A stretch of 64,000 bases of DNA from Rattus norvegicus (GCF_036323735.1 NW_026947408.1:1062501-1126500); one strand, 5' to 3'. Counted from the stretch's first letter, positions 1 to 13,300 are shown. The notes: a model not told the origin generated them from the letters alone. Numbers and translations are program-made.

Positions 1-204
1 AAGAAGAAGAAGAAGAGGAAGAGGAAGAGGAAGAGGAAGAGGAAGAGGAACGGGAACAAGAACAAGAACAAGAACAAGAACAAGAACAAGAACAAGAACA
101 AGAAGAAGCAGAAGAAGAAGAAGAAGAAGAAGAAGAAGAAGAAGAAGAAGAAGAAGAAGAAGAAGAAGAAGAAGAAGAAGAAGAAGAAGAAGAAGAAGAA
201 GGAA
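1..204. repeat. (AAG)n polypurine microsatellite with GAGGAA and AACAAG variants
   Basis: The first 204 bases are almost pure purine on the plus strand. They start as AAG repeats, pass through AGG-interrupted AAG, then about ten AACAAG hexamers (54-110), then an uninterrupted AAG run from about 117 to 200. The tract may extend left of the window. Long mirror-symmetric purine tracts of this kind can form triplex DNA; that is family knowledge, not seen here. It encodes only low-complexity Lys/Glu/Arg peptide and is not treated as coding. Confidence 0.97.
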
Positions 205-1405
205 TTGACAGAGAAAGAAAAATAAACTTCCATTCTTCCCCATTCCCACTCTTCCTCAGCTGTTGTTTAGGCAGTCATGTTAGTGAGATGCTATAAGTGT
301 AATTTCTGGTGTTACTTTGGAACACCATCTCATAGTATACTTTAGTCTCTTACAATCTTCTTTCCCCTCTTCTGTAATGTTCCTCAGCCTTGAATCAAGT
401 GACGTTTTATAGATAGATGCATTGAGACTGCACCTGAAATTTCTATCCTGCATTTTGAAAGGCTGGGATTTTTACTGTGATCTTTGTTGCAGAGACTGTA
501 ATTAATTCTGTATATAAGGACACATGACTTTGATTGATGTTAGGTATGATACTGGCTTAAGTAAGTAAGGGACTGTATATACTCCCCCATAGTCACAGCT
601 GCAATAGCCTTATTTATGTGGCTAAATTACCAGTACCATCCATGTTCATTGAACAGGACTTAAGCAAAATTAGAGAGCTGTTGGCTATCAGCAAGCTATT
701 TCTGCCACTGCACTGCCCTTATGTTTATCCTGTCATGTTGATCATTGTGTTTTACAGGCATGATGTGAACAATCACTTGAAACTGACAAGACTGGTGATT
801 GTAATTACATGCTATACTAGAAATTAGACCTGTGCCTGGCACATCTTTCTCTTTAATAGTTACTTTCTGATACTCAGGAGAATGTAAAAGTTACATTTAG
901 TCTTAAACTAACAAAAGGAAATTAAACTTTTTCCTGTTATAGAGCGTTTTTTAATTGAAGCAAAATAAATATTTACTTGATGTTGGGGAAATATAATTTA
1001 ATAGTATAATCCAAACACCTTTTAAGTGATTGAAAGTCACATGTAGTTGGTAGCTGTCATACTTTCTAAAATTGGCATCAGGATTATAACGATGAAATAT
1101 TCTCTGCTTTATGCAAATACAAAGGAATAATGAACAAAATTACGTACCAAGCTTCAGGATTTAGGTAAATAATTGCATTTATTCAATTGTATAAGATTAT
1201 ATCATATTAGCTAGGTTTCAAGTGCATAATAATCATGATTAAATTATTAATTAAATATTAAAATAAGCATACTTGGGTTACCAAGTATAAATGGAAAATA
1301 AAATATATTAGAATAACCAAAAATATTTATTAAAAGCAAAATGATGAAAATATTGTTTACATAAAAGCAGCCTGGAGCTATATGTCACCTTAAAGTTTTA
1401 TAGTG
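205..1405. other. AT-rich unique sequence, no gene seen
   Basis: No repeat family, RNA gene or convincing coding frame is recognised. A 69-codon open frame at 618-827 on the plus strand has no recognisable domain and is within chance length for AT-rich DNA. The stretch looks like ordinary mammalian intergenic sequence. Confidence 0.6.
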
Positions 1406-1585
1406 TGTTCCAGTGAGGTGTCCCAGCAGATAAAATTTCATGCCTTGAAAAACCAAGAACCTAAATTTGATACCTACACATATATGTTTTGAAGACTTCA
1501 ATATTCACCACAACACCTGCACACATAAAAGGCTACACAGAATATTAATAATGAGACTAATGAGAACAATAATGATAAGAAAAAG
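1406..1585 (+). mobile_element. Decayed tRNA-derived SINE (B3/B2-like)
   Basis: The order of words follows rodent B2/B3 SINEs: a degenerate gtgaggtgtcccagcagata A-box-like start at about 1414, a decayed aatttgatacctac B-box-like segment at about 1463, then a cacctgcacacataaaa tail at about 1514. Divergence is high, so the subfamily and exact ends are uncertain. Confidence 0.5.
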
Positions 1586-1990
1586 AAAAAAAACAAAAAT
1601 ATAGGAACATTTTAAATAAATAATATATTGTATTGGTCTTAAAATAGGAAATTAAACACTTTTTCTTAGTACACTAACTATTCAAAGGAAAACTAACAGG
1701 CTTTTACTTCATTCTATATGAAAGCAAAAACACATGAGATCGATTGTGCAGAGGACAGAAACAGACACTTATCCAAGGTTCTATAAGAAAAATTTGAAAG
1801 ATCTACAGTATAATATTAACATATTTAATCAAACACATCTTACGATGATAAAGGAAAGAAAACTGGAAAAAATGATGGCTGAGTGTAGTCTCAGCACCTA
1901 GAATGTGCCAAGATGTCTCAAATACAAAGACACCAGAAATACATGAGAAAATGATAAATAGGTTGATTTTATTATGGAATAAGTATTGTA
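1586..1990. other. AT-rich sequence without recognised features
   Basis: A-rich runs (1575-1600) could be the tail of the preceding SINE. Otherwise no repeat or gene is recognised. Two overlapping short open frames on opposite strands (1803-2015 and 1903-2169) have no domain content, and the second reads through a SINE. Confidence 0.5.
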
Positions 1991-1994
1991 ATAT

Positions 1995-2195
1995 TAGCTT
2001 AGTGGTTAAGAGCACTTATACTCATAAGAGCAAACACATTCCTTTTCCAACATCCACGAAGCCACTTGCAACCAGCTGTAAAAGCAGCTCCAGGGGATCT
2101 GACATCTCCTGGTCTCCCCAGGTGCCTGTGTCCATGTGCACAAATCTATTCATACGCATTCACACATAACAGATCACTCAAATAAAAAAGATTCA
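1995..2195 (+). mobile_element. B3 SINE
   Basis: The sequence begins agcttagtggttaagagcac, the usual RNA polymerase III A-box region of B2/B3 SINEs. It continues through the B3-specific cagctccaggggatctgaca block at about 2085, a cctggtctcccc segment, a gcacaaatctattc/cacacataaca tail, and an aataaaaaag A-rich end at about 2183. The B-box region is badly decayed. Order and spacing fit B3 rather than B2, and the element is old. Confidence 0.85.
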
Positions 2196-2409
2196 TGAAT
2201 GTATTTTCTGCACATATTATGAATAGTAAACATTCTACATATGCAAACACAATTGCTACAATATAATAAGAAAGAAGACAATTCGCAAATAGTATGAAGA
2301 GTAAATTAAGGATTAAAGCTTACACAGTTCAGTAAGGATAAAATGTTAAACTTCACTATTGAATTGCAATGTGGATGTTAAAAAAATCTAACATTTGAAT
2401 TTATGAGTA

Positions 2410-2795
2410 AAACTATTTTATAAATTATTTTATTTAAATACATTCCTTCCATTGTACAATCTCCTTGTCCCCTCACACAGTTACTCATCCCATTCCACCT
2501 CTTCCTTCCCTGACTCCAAGACGATGTTCCCCAGATTCTGCCAGGCCCCATAATCCCTGGGGCCTCAAAACTCTCAAGGATTAGGTCAGACCAGGCAGTC
2601 GTCAGCTATACATGTGTCAGGGCATCAGAGCAGATAGTGTATGCTGCCTGGTTGTTGGCTCAGTGTCTGGGAGATATCAACAGTCCAGAATAGTTGAGAC
2701 TGCTGGTCTTCCTATAGAGGTTGCCCCCCACTTGAACTTCGTCAATCCTTCCCCTAATCCAACAACTGACAGAAATCAGAGACTGTTACCGTTTT
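2410..2795 (-). mobile_element. L1 3' untranslated region fragment, antisense
   Basis: The words ttggctcagtgtctgggaga (from 2657) and gttgagactgctggtcttcc (from 2694) are hallmarks of the complement of older rodent L1 (Lx-type) 3' ends, preceded by a T-rich start at about 2410. The element therefore points to the minus strand. No coding part is retained; the short open frame at 2612-2797 lies within this untranslated sequence and is not a gene. Confidence 0.8.
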
Positions 2796-3280
2796 AAAAT
2801 ATATGTATCATTTAATTTTGAATGGTACACTATGGGTTCTTTCACAAAAAATTGATAGCATTATGTATTTATTATAGTCTTCAGAGATGGAAATTTGGCA
2901 GTATTTATACAAGTATTTCATTACTTTACAGCATTGAGATCATTCCAACAATGTGTTTTGTAATTTAAACAAAATATATTGTAAATAATCACCACTGAGT
3001 ACAGTGCCAAAGTCAGTGTCCATGCTGATTTTCTGTAGCGAACTTTACTTAATGAAAATGAAAATAATCTGAATGCCACAATTAGGTTATTATTTAAACA
3101 AATGAGTAATCTACCATTTATTAAATGCATGATATTCCATGAAGAAATTCCTCATGCACATGTATTCAAGATATATTGTTAAATGAAAAACAAATGAGAG
3201 ATTATTGCATTATGTAATTAAACTTTATAAACAGAAGATTAACATATATTCTATAATTTTGTCAATGTAGAGTAAACCTG
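2796..3280. other. AT-rich sequence, nothing recognised
   Basis: No repeat family or gene is recognised. The 69-codon minus-strand open frame at 2921-3130 is hydrophobic but short and without family resemblance. Confidence 0.5.
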
Positions 3281-3282
3281 AT

Positions 3283-3370
3283 ACAAGAGCATGGGAGGCA
3301 GTAGACAGAACACTGGGAGTTCTAGGTCATTTTGAGCTACACAATGAGATCCAATTTTAAAAACAAATAG
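3283..3370 (+). mobile_element. Short decayed B1-like SINE
   Basis: The string catgggaggcagtagacaga followed by actgggagttctaggtcatt and gagctacacaatgagatcc matches, with many changes, the middle and 3' part of a B1 (7SL-derived) element, ending in an A-rich tail at about 3355-3368. The left part is missing. Confidence 0.65.
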
Positions 3371-3439
3371 ATCTGATTTGAAAGAATATCTGCCAAACCG
3401 ATCTTAGTGGTTACATTTGGAAGTTTTAAGAAAGCAAGT

Positions 3440-3830
3440 TATTCTTTGACAATTCCATACATGCACAACACATGTATGGAAGCCCACTACACTCCCAATA
3501 TCTTATCTTCCCCAACCAACATATCCTCTTTAGACCAAATCCCCTCAGCACATGCATATCTTTTATTTTTCCTTCATGACCCCCTGGATTTAACCTGAGT
3601 CACTTTTGTGAAAAAGACCATGAAGCTATACACTTAACAACTTGTAAGACACCAGTGGCTACATCATTTTCTATTCTCCAACACTTAGCTTAGTTCCTTT
3701 GAATAGGCAGGGTCAATATTATATAGGGTCTGTTCAGATAGATGTAAGTATTCTGAGTTCCTGAGTGCCACAACTGTATCAAGCTCAGAAGACAGCACCT
3801 CACAGATTTCCTTACCTATTAATTAGCCCT
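3440..3830 (-). mobile_element. Possible old L1 3'-end fragment, antisense
   Basis: Segments such as agctcagaagacagcacctc (about 3782) and gggtctgttcagatag (about 3726) resemble the complement of rodent L1 3' untranslated regions, but divergence is high. The 63-codon open frame at 3407-3598 is not supported as a gene. Confidence 0.35.
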
Positions 3831-4055
3831 TGAAAGAGGCCAAGGCCTGCATATCACCTTATCTCTACACTGGAAGTTATCTCCGGTGGATAATCATTTG
3901 AAAATGAAAACTTAGTTTTCTCCAAGGGAATCTCACTGGGTAACCAAACTAATTTTAAGGGTAGAATTCGTATAAAGAAATAAGGGAACTGAACAACATC
4001 TTTGGGGGATCCTTGTCTCATAATATGACAGGAGTTTTTATTCGGAATGTCTTTT

Positions 4056-4097
4056 TCCTTTTGTTATTTATTTATTTATTTATTTATTTATCTATTA
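4056..4097. repeat. (TTTA)n microsatellite
   Basis: About nine near-perfect TTTA units form a short tetranucleotide tract, ending in a tatctattaattttt transition. Confidence 0.9.
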
Positions 4098-5219
4098 ATT
4101 TTTACTCTGTATGCTTTGTGTATATATTTTTTCTTGGTTTTCTGTTTCCATGAAATACCTGATTGTGTGAATGGAAGTCTGTGTCTCTGTGTCTGTATCA
4201 GATTCTTGTAGCCTGCATTGGCTCTTTTCTATCTGTTGTTTTGTTCTATTCAAATTCATGAACTTTCATTTTATTTTTATCCCTTAGATGACTGTTTGTT
4301 TTCTAGTGAGAGTCAGAAGAATGTAGATACAGATGACTGGAGAGGAATAGAAGAAGGAGGGAATAGAGGAAAGGGAAATCATAATTCAAATACATTGCAT
4401 GAAAAAGTCAAATTTTAAGAAAAGAATTTTAAAAAACATACTTTCTAGTGCCTGTCTGCCCACTTTTCTCAAAGGCTTAACAAATTTTATATTAAAAGTT
4501 AATAAAAATATTTTAAACCCTTTCCAAGGCAAGGAAAATTATTTGTTTACAGCCAATCTGGAACTGCAACTATGGGAGTGAAGCTTCTGTAGAGTTGCAA
4601 TATTGCAATAGGAAATTCATTAAATGCTTTCAGAGATATTAATCCACGGAAGTCCAGTGGGAGTTTCACATGATGGATGTTAGAAATTTTCAATGGGAAG
4701 ATATACGTTTTCGATACTTCAGTTTTCATGCAACTCTTCAAGATCAAATTAAATGTATGGGATACAATCAAGGAAGAGGTATGATCCTTTGAAATTTTCA
4801 CAATTAACCCAAATAATACTAAAATACCATTAATAATTCAGAATATATTGTATCCTAAGCCCACATCAGCATGACAATTACGAAATAGAAGTAGATGTGT
4901 ATCAGTGGATAAAAGCTGTTTCTGGAGAGGCACTATTTTATTTCTGGGACAATTTCACTTCGTTGGTAGATGGGTTAAATTAAAGTTTGATAATGAAGGC
5001 CTTGCTGTAAAAGATCATTCTCTCTCAACAGGAATTTCAAACCCTGATGTACAGCATGCTAGCATTTCAATCAATCATCTGAAGAAACCTTGATAATGTC
5101 TTTATAACATTAAAATGACTGTACAGGAGTTAGTGTTAATCAACATCTCTTCTTCAAGCAAAATACTTCTCATTTCATCCTTTGGTGTAACAAGATTCCA
5201 AATTCAATTTCATGTAAAT
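4098..5219. other. AT-rich unique sequence, no gene seen
   Basis: Several 60-84 codon open frames occur on both strands (4218-4418, 4399-4581, 4547-4801, 4905-5093), but none has a recognisable domain or a neighbouring frame that could extend it. I see ordinary intergenic DNA. Confidence 0.5.
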
Positions 5220-5302
5220 TAGATGAAGATGATGATGTTGATGTTGATGATGGTGGTGGAGGGGGTGGTGGTGTTGGTGGTGGTGTTGTTTGTGGTGGTG
5301 AA
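5220..5302. repeat. Degenerate (GAT)n/(GGT)n trinucleotide tract
   Basis: GAT triplets grade into GTT, GGT and GTG triplets over about 80 bases, for example gatgatggtggtggaggggg. This is an impure trinucleotide repeat that appears to have drifted from GAT towards GGT. Confidence 0.85.
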
Positions 5303-5495
5303 TATGATGAAGTCAAAAACGATCTTTTGGGACAGAGAACAAAGCCCATAATATATTCAGTGTTTTTCCTATCTTTATTGTGTCTAGGATCGAGAGTGAA
5401 AAATAATCTATTGCAAGTGCTATGTTGGGAAGGAAGAGGTTTAAGCTCATCAATAGCCCACTATCCATTACAAGAGAAAGCAAATTTGTCCTGAG

Positions 5496-5497
<2 letters not shown>

Positions 5498-5550
<53 letters not shown>
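5498..5550. repeat. (TA)n microsatellite
   Basis: A pure AT dinucleotide run of about 53 bases. It generates an artefactual Tyr/Ile peptide on the minus strand (5313-5555) that is not a gene. Confidence 0.97.
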
Positions 5551-5551
<1 letters not shown>

Positions 5552-6170
5552 TCACATGAAACCCTTACCATAACCATAGCAATGAATCAATTTAATTATG
5601 TGAGGCAGCAAATTGCCTTTCAGAGTTTAGCTAATTAATATAAAGTGATCATGTACAGAGTGCACTCCCTGGCTGTCAGGACCAAAGCCCATGAATTTTA
5701 GATCTTGTTGTCCTAGGATTTTAAAAGTGAATGACATAATTTATGGCAATGTGCAACTCTAAAAGTCTTACTATATAAGTCACAGAGACACCATAAGATA
5801 TGCTGATTATCAGGTTAGAACTTTTATATTCATAAGTATTTGGAGTTTCAAAGAGTAAAATTGTTGAGGTTAAGAACTGGGCATTTTTAGGTTTGCATTT
5901 CAATCTCTATTGTGCAGTTTGGTTTTGGTGGATCATTACACAGTGTTTTATTTTATTTTATTTGAAGAAGTGATATAAGTTAACTGTACAGATTAATGAG
6001 TCTCAGTTTGATATTTCCATAATGCAGACAGCATGCACTGAACTAATGTAACTACATATTTTCACTGAATTTTCTGCAACTTACAAAAAGTTAGGATTCT
6101 CCATTCTATTTTTGGGAAAAAATGACTTCCATAGGATATAAAAATCCTTAATATATTTTCAGAACTTTTT
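5551..6170. other. Unique AT-rich sequence, nothing recognised
   Basis: No repeat family or gene recognised. A short tttta run sits at about 5948-5965. The 60-codon minus frame at 5721-5903 has no family resemblance. Confidence 0.5.
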
Positions 6171-6174
6171 CCTT

Positions 6175-6575
6175 ATTTTAGAATTTTATTTATTCTTCAC
6201 ACACGAATACAATGTACCTTGATCACACCGATCCTTAACTTGGTTCTACTCTCTCTGGATTCATTCCATTTCCAGCTTCATGTTCTTTATATTTTCCTGT
6301 TTTATTTTCTTTATAATCTATTGGTTCACTGATTACTGCCTGTTGGGATCTTCCCTAATTCATTGTCTTAACTGTGTACAGGAGTTGTGCATACGACTGT
6401 AGATGCAGTGAGTCCATTGGTCCGACAACTGTTTCATCTCTAGATGTCACGGTTGGATCCTCTCACTCCCCAATTTGGCCTTCTCCTTTTCTGCTGTTTC
6501 CCCATCCTTATGCTCAGCTTTCTTCTTCTCATGGTCTTAGCACTTATATAAGTTACACAGATCAACAGTAATTAC
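6175..6575 (-). mobile_element. Possible old L1-like 3' fragment, antisense
   Basis: The pyrimidine-rich texture and phrases such as cagtgagtccattggtccga and ttctgctgtttccccatcct recall complements of rodent L1 3' ends, but I cannot align it with confidence. The 65-codon open frame at 6374-6571 lies in it and looks like chance. Confidence 0.3.
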
Positions 6576-7399
6576 TGCACAGTACACCTATACATTTCTC
6601 TGGCCACAGATCATAAAAGTAGTAATGTATGGATAAAAACAGTTAGTATTGGAAGGCAGTTTAACAACATGGCCATTTAGCAAAACAGGAATAGTAGGAT
6701 CCTCTCTATGGCCATGTGAGCCATGGGGAAAATGTGACCATGTTTACAACATGACATCTGACTTTCCTTCTATAGTAGAGGCTTCAAAGTCAAACAAACA
6801 GCAGTTGGCGATTTTCATAAAATTTATATAATTGTCTTCATATTTCTGGATTTTCAACTGGCACAATGATATCTAGTTTCATCAATATCCATGCCAATGA
6901 TATAATTTTGCTCTTTTGATGGTTAAAAAAAAGGTCTGGTGCCTATATAAATTATTTTTCCAATTTTGTAACATGGATATTTTGAACAGTGAGAAGGTAA
7001 ATACAGTCATGGAGTTATACCTGGAATAGACATATTCCTCAAGGTACATATTCCTTCAGTGTTACTATTGAATCACAAATAATTTCAGTTTTCAGTTTTA
7101 TATTAATTTCTTTAGTAGCTATATTGAATTTTAGATCCAACAAACATATACCAGGGTTCTTTGTTCCAGCAACACTATTCAAACACTGTCATTTGTATTT
7201 GTACTTCATCAACGATTTGTGGGTTTAGTAATTTTCATATAATTTTTGATAATTACTGTGCCATTATTTTAAGCATTTAATCAACCATATTGCATATTTA
7301 ATTGCATTACTTTATTTCTGATGAATAAGGTATTTTGTGTCTTATAGATATGATCCATACATCAGATAAAGAGCCAGTAAAGTTTCTCCATCGTTATTT
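6576..7399. other. AT-rich unique sequence left of duplicon A
   Basis: No repeat or gene is recognised. The right edge at about 7400 is where similarity to the L1 in duplicon B (from about 44930) begins. Sequence left of this point does not match the region left of 44930, so this is the left breakpoint of the duplicated block or of an internal deletion. Confidence 0.5.
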
Positions 7400-10300
7400 A
7401 GTTGGTATCTCTTAATGACACTCCATTGTGAACATGTGCCATATTTTCTGTATCCATTCTTCTGTTGATAAGCATCTAGGTTCTTTCCAGCTTCTCCTAT
7501 TATAAATAAGGCTGCTATGAACATAGTGTAGCACGTGTCTTTGATACATGTTGGGGCATCTTTGGATATATGCCAAAGAGAGGTGTAGTTGGGTCTTCAG
7601 ATAAATCAATGTCCAATTTTCTGAGGAACCTCCACACTGATTTCCAGAATTGTTGTTCCAGTCTCCAATCCCAACAAAAATGGGGGGTGTTCCTTTTTTT
7701 CCACATCCTCGCCAGGATTTGCTATCAGCTGAGTTTTTGATCTAAGCCATTCTGACTGGTGCGAGGTGAAATATCAGGGTTGTTTTGATTTGCATTTACC
7801 TTATGACTAAAGATGTTGAACATTTCTTTAGGTATTTCCCTGCCAATCGATATTCTTCAGATGTGAATTCTTTGTTTTGCTCTGAACCCCATTTTTCAAT
7901 AGGGTTCTTTGTCTCCCTGCCGGCTAACTTCATGTGTTCTTTGAATATTTTGGATATACACTCTCTGTTATAGGATTAGTAAAGATCTTTTTCCAATCTG
8001 TTGGTTGCCATTTTGTCCTAACAACAATGTCCTATGCCGTACAGAAGCTTTGCAATTTTATGTGATCACATTTGTCAATTCTTGATCTTAGAGCATGAGC
8101 CATTTTTGTTTTATTCAGGAAATTTTCTCCAGTGCCCATGTGTTTGAGATACTTACCCAATTTTCTTCCCTTAGTTTGAGTGTATCTGGTTTGATGTGGA
8201 GGTCCTTGATCTAGTTGGACTAAAGGTTTCTACAGGGCAGTAAGTATGGATCAATTTGCCTTCTTCTACATGCTGACCTCCAGTTGAACCAACACCATTT
8301 GCAGAAAATGCTATCTTTTTTTCCATTGGATGGATTTGGCTCCATTCTCAAAAGTTAAGTGACCATGGGTTCATTTCTGGGTCTTCAATTCTATTCCACT
8401 GGTTTATATGCCTGACGCTGACTTAAAGCCATATGGTTTTTATCACTATTGCTCTGTAATACTCCTTGAGTTCAGGGATAGTGATTCCCAGGGAAGTCCT
8501 TTTATTGTTGAAGACAGTTTTAGCTATCCTGGGTTTTTTTTTTCCAGAAGAATTTATGAATTGTTCTGTCTAACTCCATGAAGAATTGGACTGAAATTTT
8601 GATGGGGATTGGAATGAATCTGTAGGTTGCTTTTGGTATAATTGCCATTTTTACTATATTAATCCTGCCAGTCCATGAGCATTGGAGATCTTTCCATTTT
8701 CTGAAATCTTTTTCACTTTCTTCGGAGACATGATGTTCTGCTCATGTGCTTATATCTTTTACTTGCTTGGATAAAGTCACCCTGAGATATTTTATATTAT
8801 TTGAGGCTATTTTGAAGGGTGTCATATCCCTTGTTTCTTTCTCCGCTTGTTTAGCTTTTGTGCAGAGTTATTTTTATCCCCAGGCCCTTTGCTGAAATTG
8901 TTTACCAGGCTTAGTAATTCTCTTGTGGAACTTTTGAGGTCACTAAGTATACTATCATATCATCTGCAAAGAGTGCTATTTTGACTTCTTCCTTTCCAAA
9001 CTTTATCCCTTTGACCTACTTTAGTGTCTGCTTGCTCTGGCTAAGACGTCTAGAACTGTATTGAATAAGTTGTGAGAGAGTGGGCAGCCTTGTCTAGTCC
9101 CTGATTTCAGTGTGATTGCTTTAAATTTCTCTCCACTTAGTTTAATGTTAGCTATGTATTTGCTGTATATATTTAGGTATGGGCCTTAAATATCTGTCCT
9201 TTCCAGGACTTTTATCATCAAGGGATGTTGAATTTTGTCAAAATCTTTCTCAGCATCTAATGAAAATTTTCATATTTGAGTTTCTTTATGCAATGGATTA
9301 GATTGTTGGTTTTCTGTATTAAAACATCCCTGCAAGTCTGGAATGAATCCTTCTTAATCATAGTGTATTATTGTTTAATGTGATGTAGGATTAGGTTTGC
9401 AAGAATTTCTTTGAGTATTTTTGTGTCGATATTGGTAAGAGAAATTAGTCTAAAGTTCTCTTTCTTTGTTGGGTCTTTCTGTGTTTTAGTTATTACAGCA
9501 ATTGTGGCTTCATGAAAGCAATTCGGTAGTACTACATCTTTTCAATTTTATGGAATACTTTGGACAGTATTGTTATGAAAATTTCAGTGAATTTTGGATG
9601 GATTTCTGCATTAAACCTATCTGATCCTGGACTCTTTTTGGTTGAGAGAGTTTTGATGATTGCTTGTATTCCTTTGGGAGTTATGAGTTGTTCAAATGGT
9701 TTATCTTTTCCTGATTTAGCTTTGGTACCTAGTATTTGTCTAGGAAATTGTTCTTTTTCTCCAGATTTTCAAGTTTTGTTGAACATAGGCTTTTGTAGTA
9801 GATTGATTTTTTTTTAAATTTCCTCTGATACTGCCGTTAAGTCTCCCTTTTTAATATTTGATTTTGTTAATTTGGACACTCTCTGTATCCTCTGTTTAGT
9901 CTGGCTGTGGGTTAATATATACTGTTGATTTTCTCAGAGAGCCAGGTATTGGTTCTGTTGATTCTTTGTATAGTCCCTTTTTTTCTACTTGGTTGATATC
10001 AGCTCTGTGTTTGATTATTTCCTGACTTCTACTCATCCTGGGTGTATTTGCTTCTTTTTAATCTAGAGGTTTTAGGTGTGCTGTCAAGCTGCTGATGTAT
10101 CCTCTCTCCTGTTTCTTTCTGTAGGCACTCAGAGCTATGGGTTTTCCTCTTAGAACAGCTTTCATTGTGTCCCAAGAGTTTGGGTGTATTGTACCTTCAT
10201 TTTCATTGAATTAGAAGAAGTCTTTAATTTCTTCCTTTAATGTTTCCTTGACCACGTTATCATTGAGTAGTGCATTATTCAACTTCCATGTATATGTTGG

Positions 10301-13300
10301 TGTTCTTTCCTGATTGTTTTTGAAGAACAGCCTTAGCCCATGGAAGTCTGGTAGAGTGCATGGAATTATTGCTATATTTCTGTATCCTTTGAGGCCTGCT
10401 TTTTGACTGATTATATGATCAGTGTTGGAGAAAGGGCCATGAGGTGGTGAGAATAATGTATTTCCTTTTGTTTTGGATAGAATGTTCTCTAAATATCTGT
10501 TAAGTCCATTTGGTTTATACCTTCTGTTAGTCTCTCTATGTATCTGTTTAATTTCTCTTTCCATGATCTGTCCAGTGGTGAGAAAGGGGTGTTGAAATCT
10601 CATACTCTTATTATTTGCGGTGCCATATGTTCTTTGACTTTAGTAAGGTTTCTTCTTTGTATATAGGTGCCCTTGTATTTGCAGCATAGATATTTATGAT
10701 TTCGAGTACATCTCGGTGGATTTTTCCTTTGATAAATATGAAGTGTCCTTCCTTATGCTTTTGAAGGACTTTCGGTTGAAAGTTGATTTTGTATGATATT
10801 AGAATGGATACTCCAGCTTGCTTCTTCAGACCATTTCTTTGGAAAGTTTTTTTCCAGTCTTTTCCTCTGCTGTAGTGTCTGTCTTTGTCTCTGAAGTGTG
10901 TTTCCTGTAGTGCAACACGCTGTGTCCTCAATACATATCCAGTGTGTCAATCTGTGTATTTTTAGTGGGTAATTGAGTCCATTGATGATGAGAGATATTA
11001 AAGAATAGTGATGGTCGCTTTCTGTTATTTTCATAATTGCAGGTTAGAAAATGATTGTGTGCTTCTCTTCGATTTGTTGTGAAAAGATTAATTTCTTGCT
11101 TTATCTATGATGTTACTTGCCTCCTTGTTTTGGGGCTTGCCAGTTAGGGTCCTTTGCAGGACTGGATATGTAGAAAGATATTCTGTAATTTGGTTTTGTC
11201 ATGGAATATTTTGGTTTCTCCATCTATGTTAATTAGGAGTTTTGCTGGATACAGTATCCTGGGATGGTGTTTTTGTTCTCTTAGTGTCTGTATGTCATCT
11301 GTCCAGGATCTTCTGGCTTTCGTAGTATCTGCTGAGAATTCTGTTTTGATTCTGATAGGTCTGTCTTTATATGTTACTTGACCTCTTCCATTACTGCTCT
11401 TAATATTTTTATTTGTTTTTTGATTTTGGTGTTTTGAGTATTATGTGATGGGACGATTTCCTTTTCTGGTCCAATCTATTTGGAGTTCTGTCGGCTTTGT
11501 GTATGTTTATGGGCATCTCTTTCTTTAGATTAGGGAAGTTTCTTTCTATAATTTTGTTGAACATATTACTGTCCCTTGATGTTGACAGTCTTCACTCTCT
11601 TCTATACCTGTTAAGCTTAGGTTTGATCTACACATTGTGCCCCGCATATCCTTTATGTTTTGGGCTAGCTGCTTTTCCATTTAAATTATCTTTGACAGTT
11701 GTGTCAATGATTTCTATGGAATCTTGTGCTCCTTAGATTATCTCTTCAATCTCTTTTATCCTGTTGGTGATTCTCGCACCTGTGACTCCTGGTCTCTTTC
11801 CTAGGTTTTCCATTTTCAGGGTTGTCTTCCTTGTGCTTTCTTTATTGTGTCTATTTCTATTTTTAACTCCAGGGTGGTTTTGTATATTTCCTTCTCCTGT
11901 TTTGCAGTTTTTCCAGTAGTTCTTTAAGGTACTTTTGAGTTCACTCTTTCAGGGATTCTACTTGTTTACTTCTGTATTTTCTATTGTCCTTTGTCTTCTT
12001 AAAGGAGTTATTTATGACCTTCTTAACACACTCCCCCATCATGATAAAATGTGAATTTAAATCTAGATCTTGCTTTTGTTTAGATATACACTGTTTGTTT
12101 TGATGGGAGAATTGGGTTCTGTTGTGCCTAAGTAGTCTTGATTTCTGTTGCTTGTGTTCCTGACTAGCCATCAGGTTGTCTCTGTAGCTAGCTTCTCTTG
12201 GTCTTTCTGTCGGTGGTTGACCGCCCAGTAGGCTTGTGTGTCAGGATTGCTGTAGACCTGTTTTCCTGTTTTGTTTTACCCAGTTATGGGAACAAAGTAT
12301 TCTGTTCTCAGGCATGTAGTTGCTCCTGTCCACTCCCTTTCATCTTTCCCTGTGGGCGGGAACGAGAAGGAAATTCCCATACTTCTCCTAGGTCCCACTG
12401 TAGGGTGGGGACACTGATGGCACAAAATGTTTTCCTCTTGAGTCAGGAATCTTGGCAGAGTGTAGTCCTCTCTGGTTTCCCAAGAGTGTGTGCTTCTCTG
12501 AAGGTCTAGTTCCCCCACACTCAGGATTTTGGTACAAGGAGCTGTTTGACCAGTTCAGTTCAGATCCAGGCACAGTCTGGAACATGGTGCTCCTTTAGAT
12601 TTACTCCTCCTATATTCCTGTGTCCAGAAGCACTAGGCAGTTTTGTCTTGGGCTAGAGGTGTGGGCAATGGTGGGCAGAAGTGGCAGTCTCTGTTCCTTG
12701 TACGCTTGGTATTGCCCACACTCCTGGGTGATCAGCTCTCTCTCCCACAGCATCTAGAATCAGGGAGCTCTGGGCCAGGACCACAGAAGTTCAGGAGCCT
12801 GCAAGAAACTGGAACTGACTGGTCCCAGGGCAGTTCTGCCTTTGTGTGTCCTGAGACCACCACTCAGCTCACTTCAAGCAGAAAAGTTTGATTCACCTCT
12901 TGTCTCAGGCCTGAAGTCACTCGTTGGGCTGACTTGCAGATTTCCATGAAGGCTGCAACCAAAAATGTTCTGCCCCTACTGCCCCTAGGTCCCTATTAAC
13001 AGGAGGCCCAGATGGAGCTAGGTGTTTTTTTCTTGACTCAGGACAGTGAGCAGAGTTCTCAGGGGTTTCTGCCCCTCTGACAATCTAAGACTTCCTCAAC
13101 CCACATGAGATTAGGGTGTAGAATAATGTTAGGACCAGTTCAGATCCAGGAGCAGTTTGTACTGCAGGGCTCCTGAAGCTTGACTACTCCTATATTCATG
13201 TGTCCAGAGGCACTCTGCAGTTTCCTCTTGGGCTAGGAATGTGTGCACCGGTGATCAGAAGTGGCAATCTCTCCTTCCCTGTGGTCTCAGTATTGCCCAC

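Noticed and set aside
5220..5302. Possible CRISPR-like or regulatory direct repeats in the GAT/GGT tract
   Set aside because: It is a degenerate trinucleotide microsatellite in mammalian DNA with no spacer structure.
12198..12891. Several 65-103 codon frames on both strands
   Set aside because: They fall in the L1 5' untranslated region, with matching sequence at 49840-50660, and the frames are not kept between the two copies.
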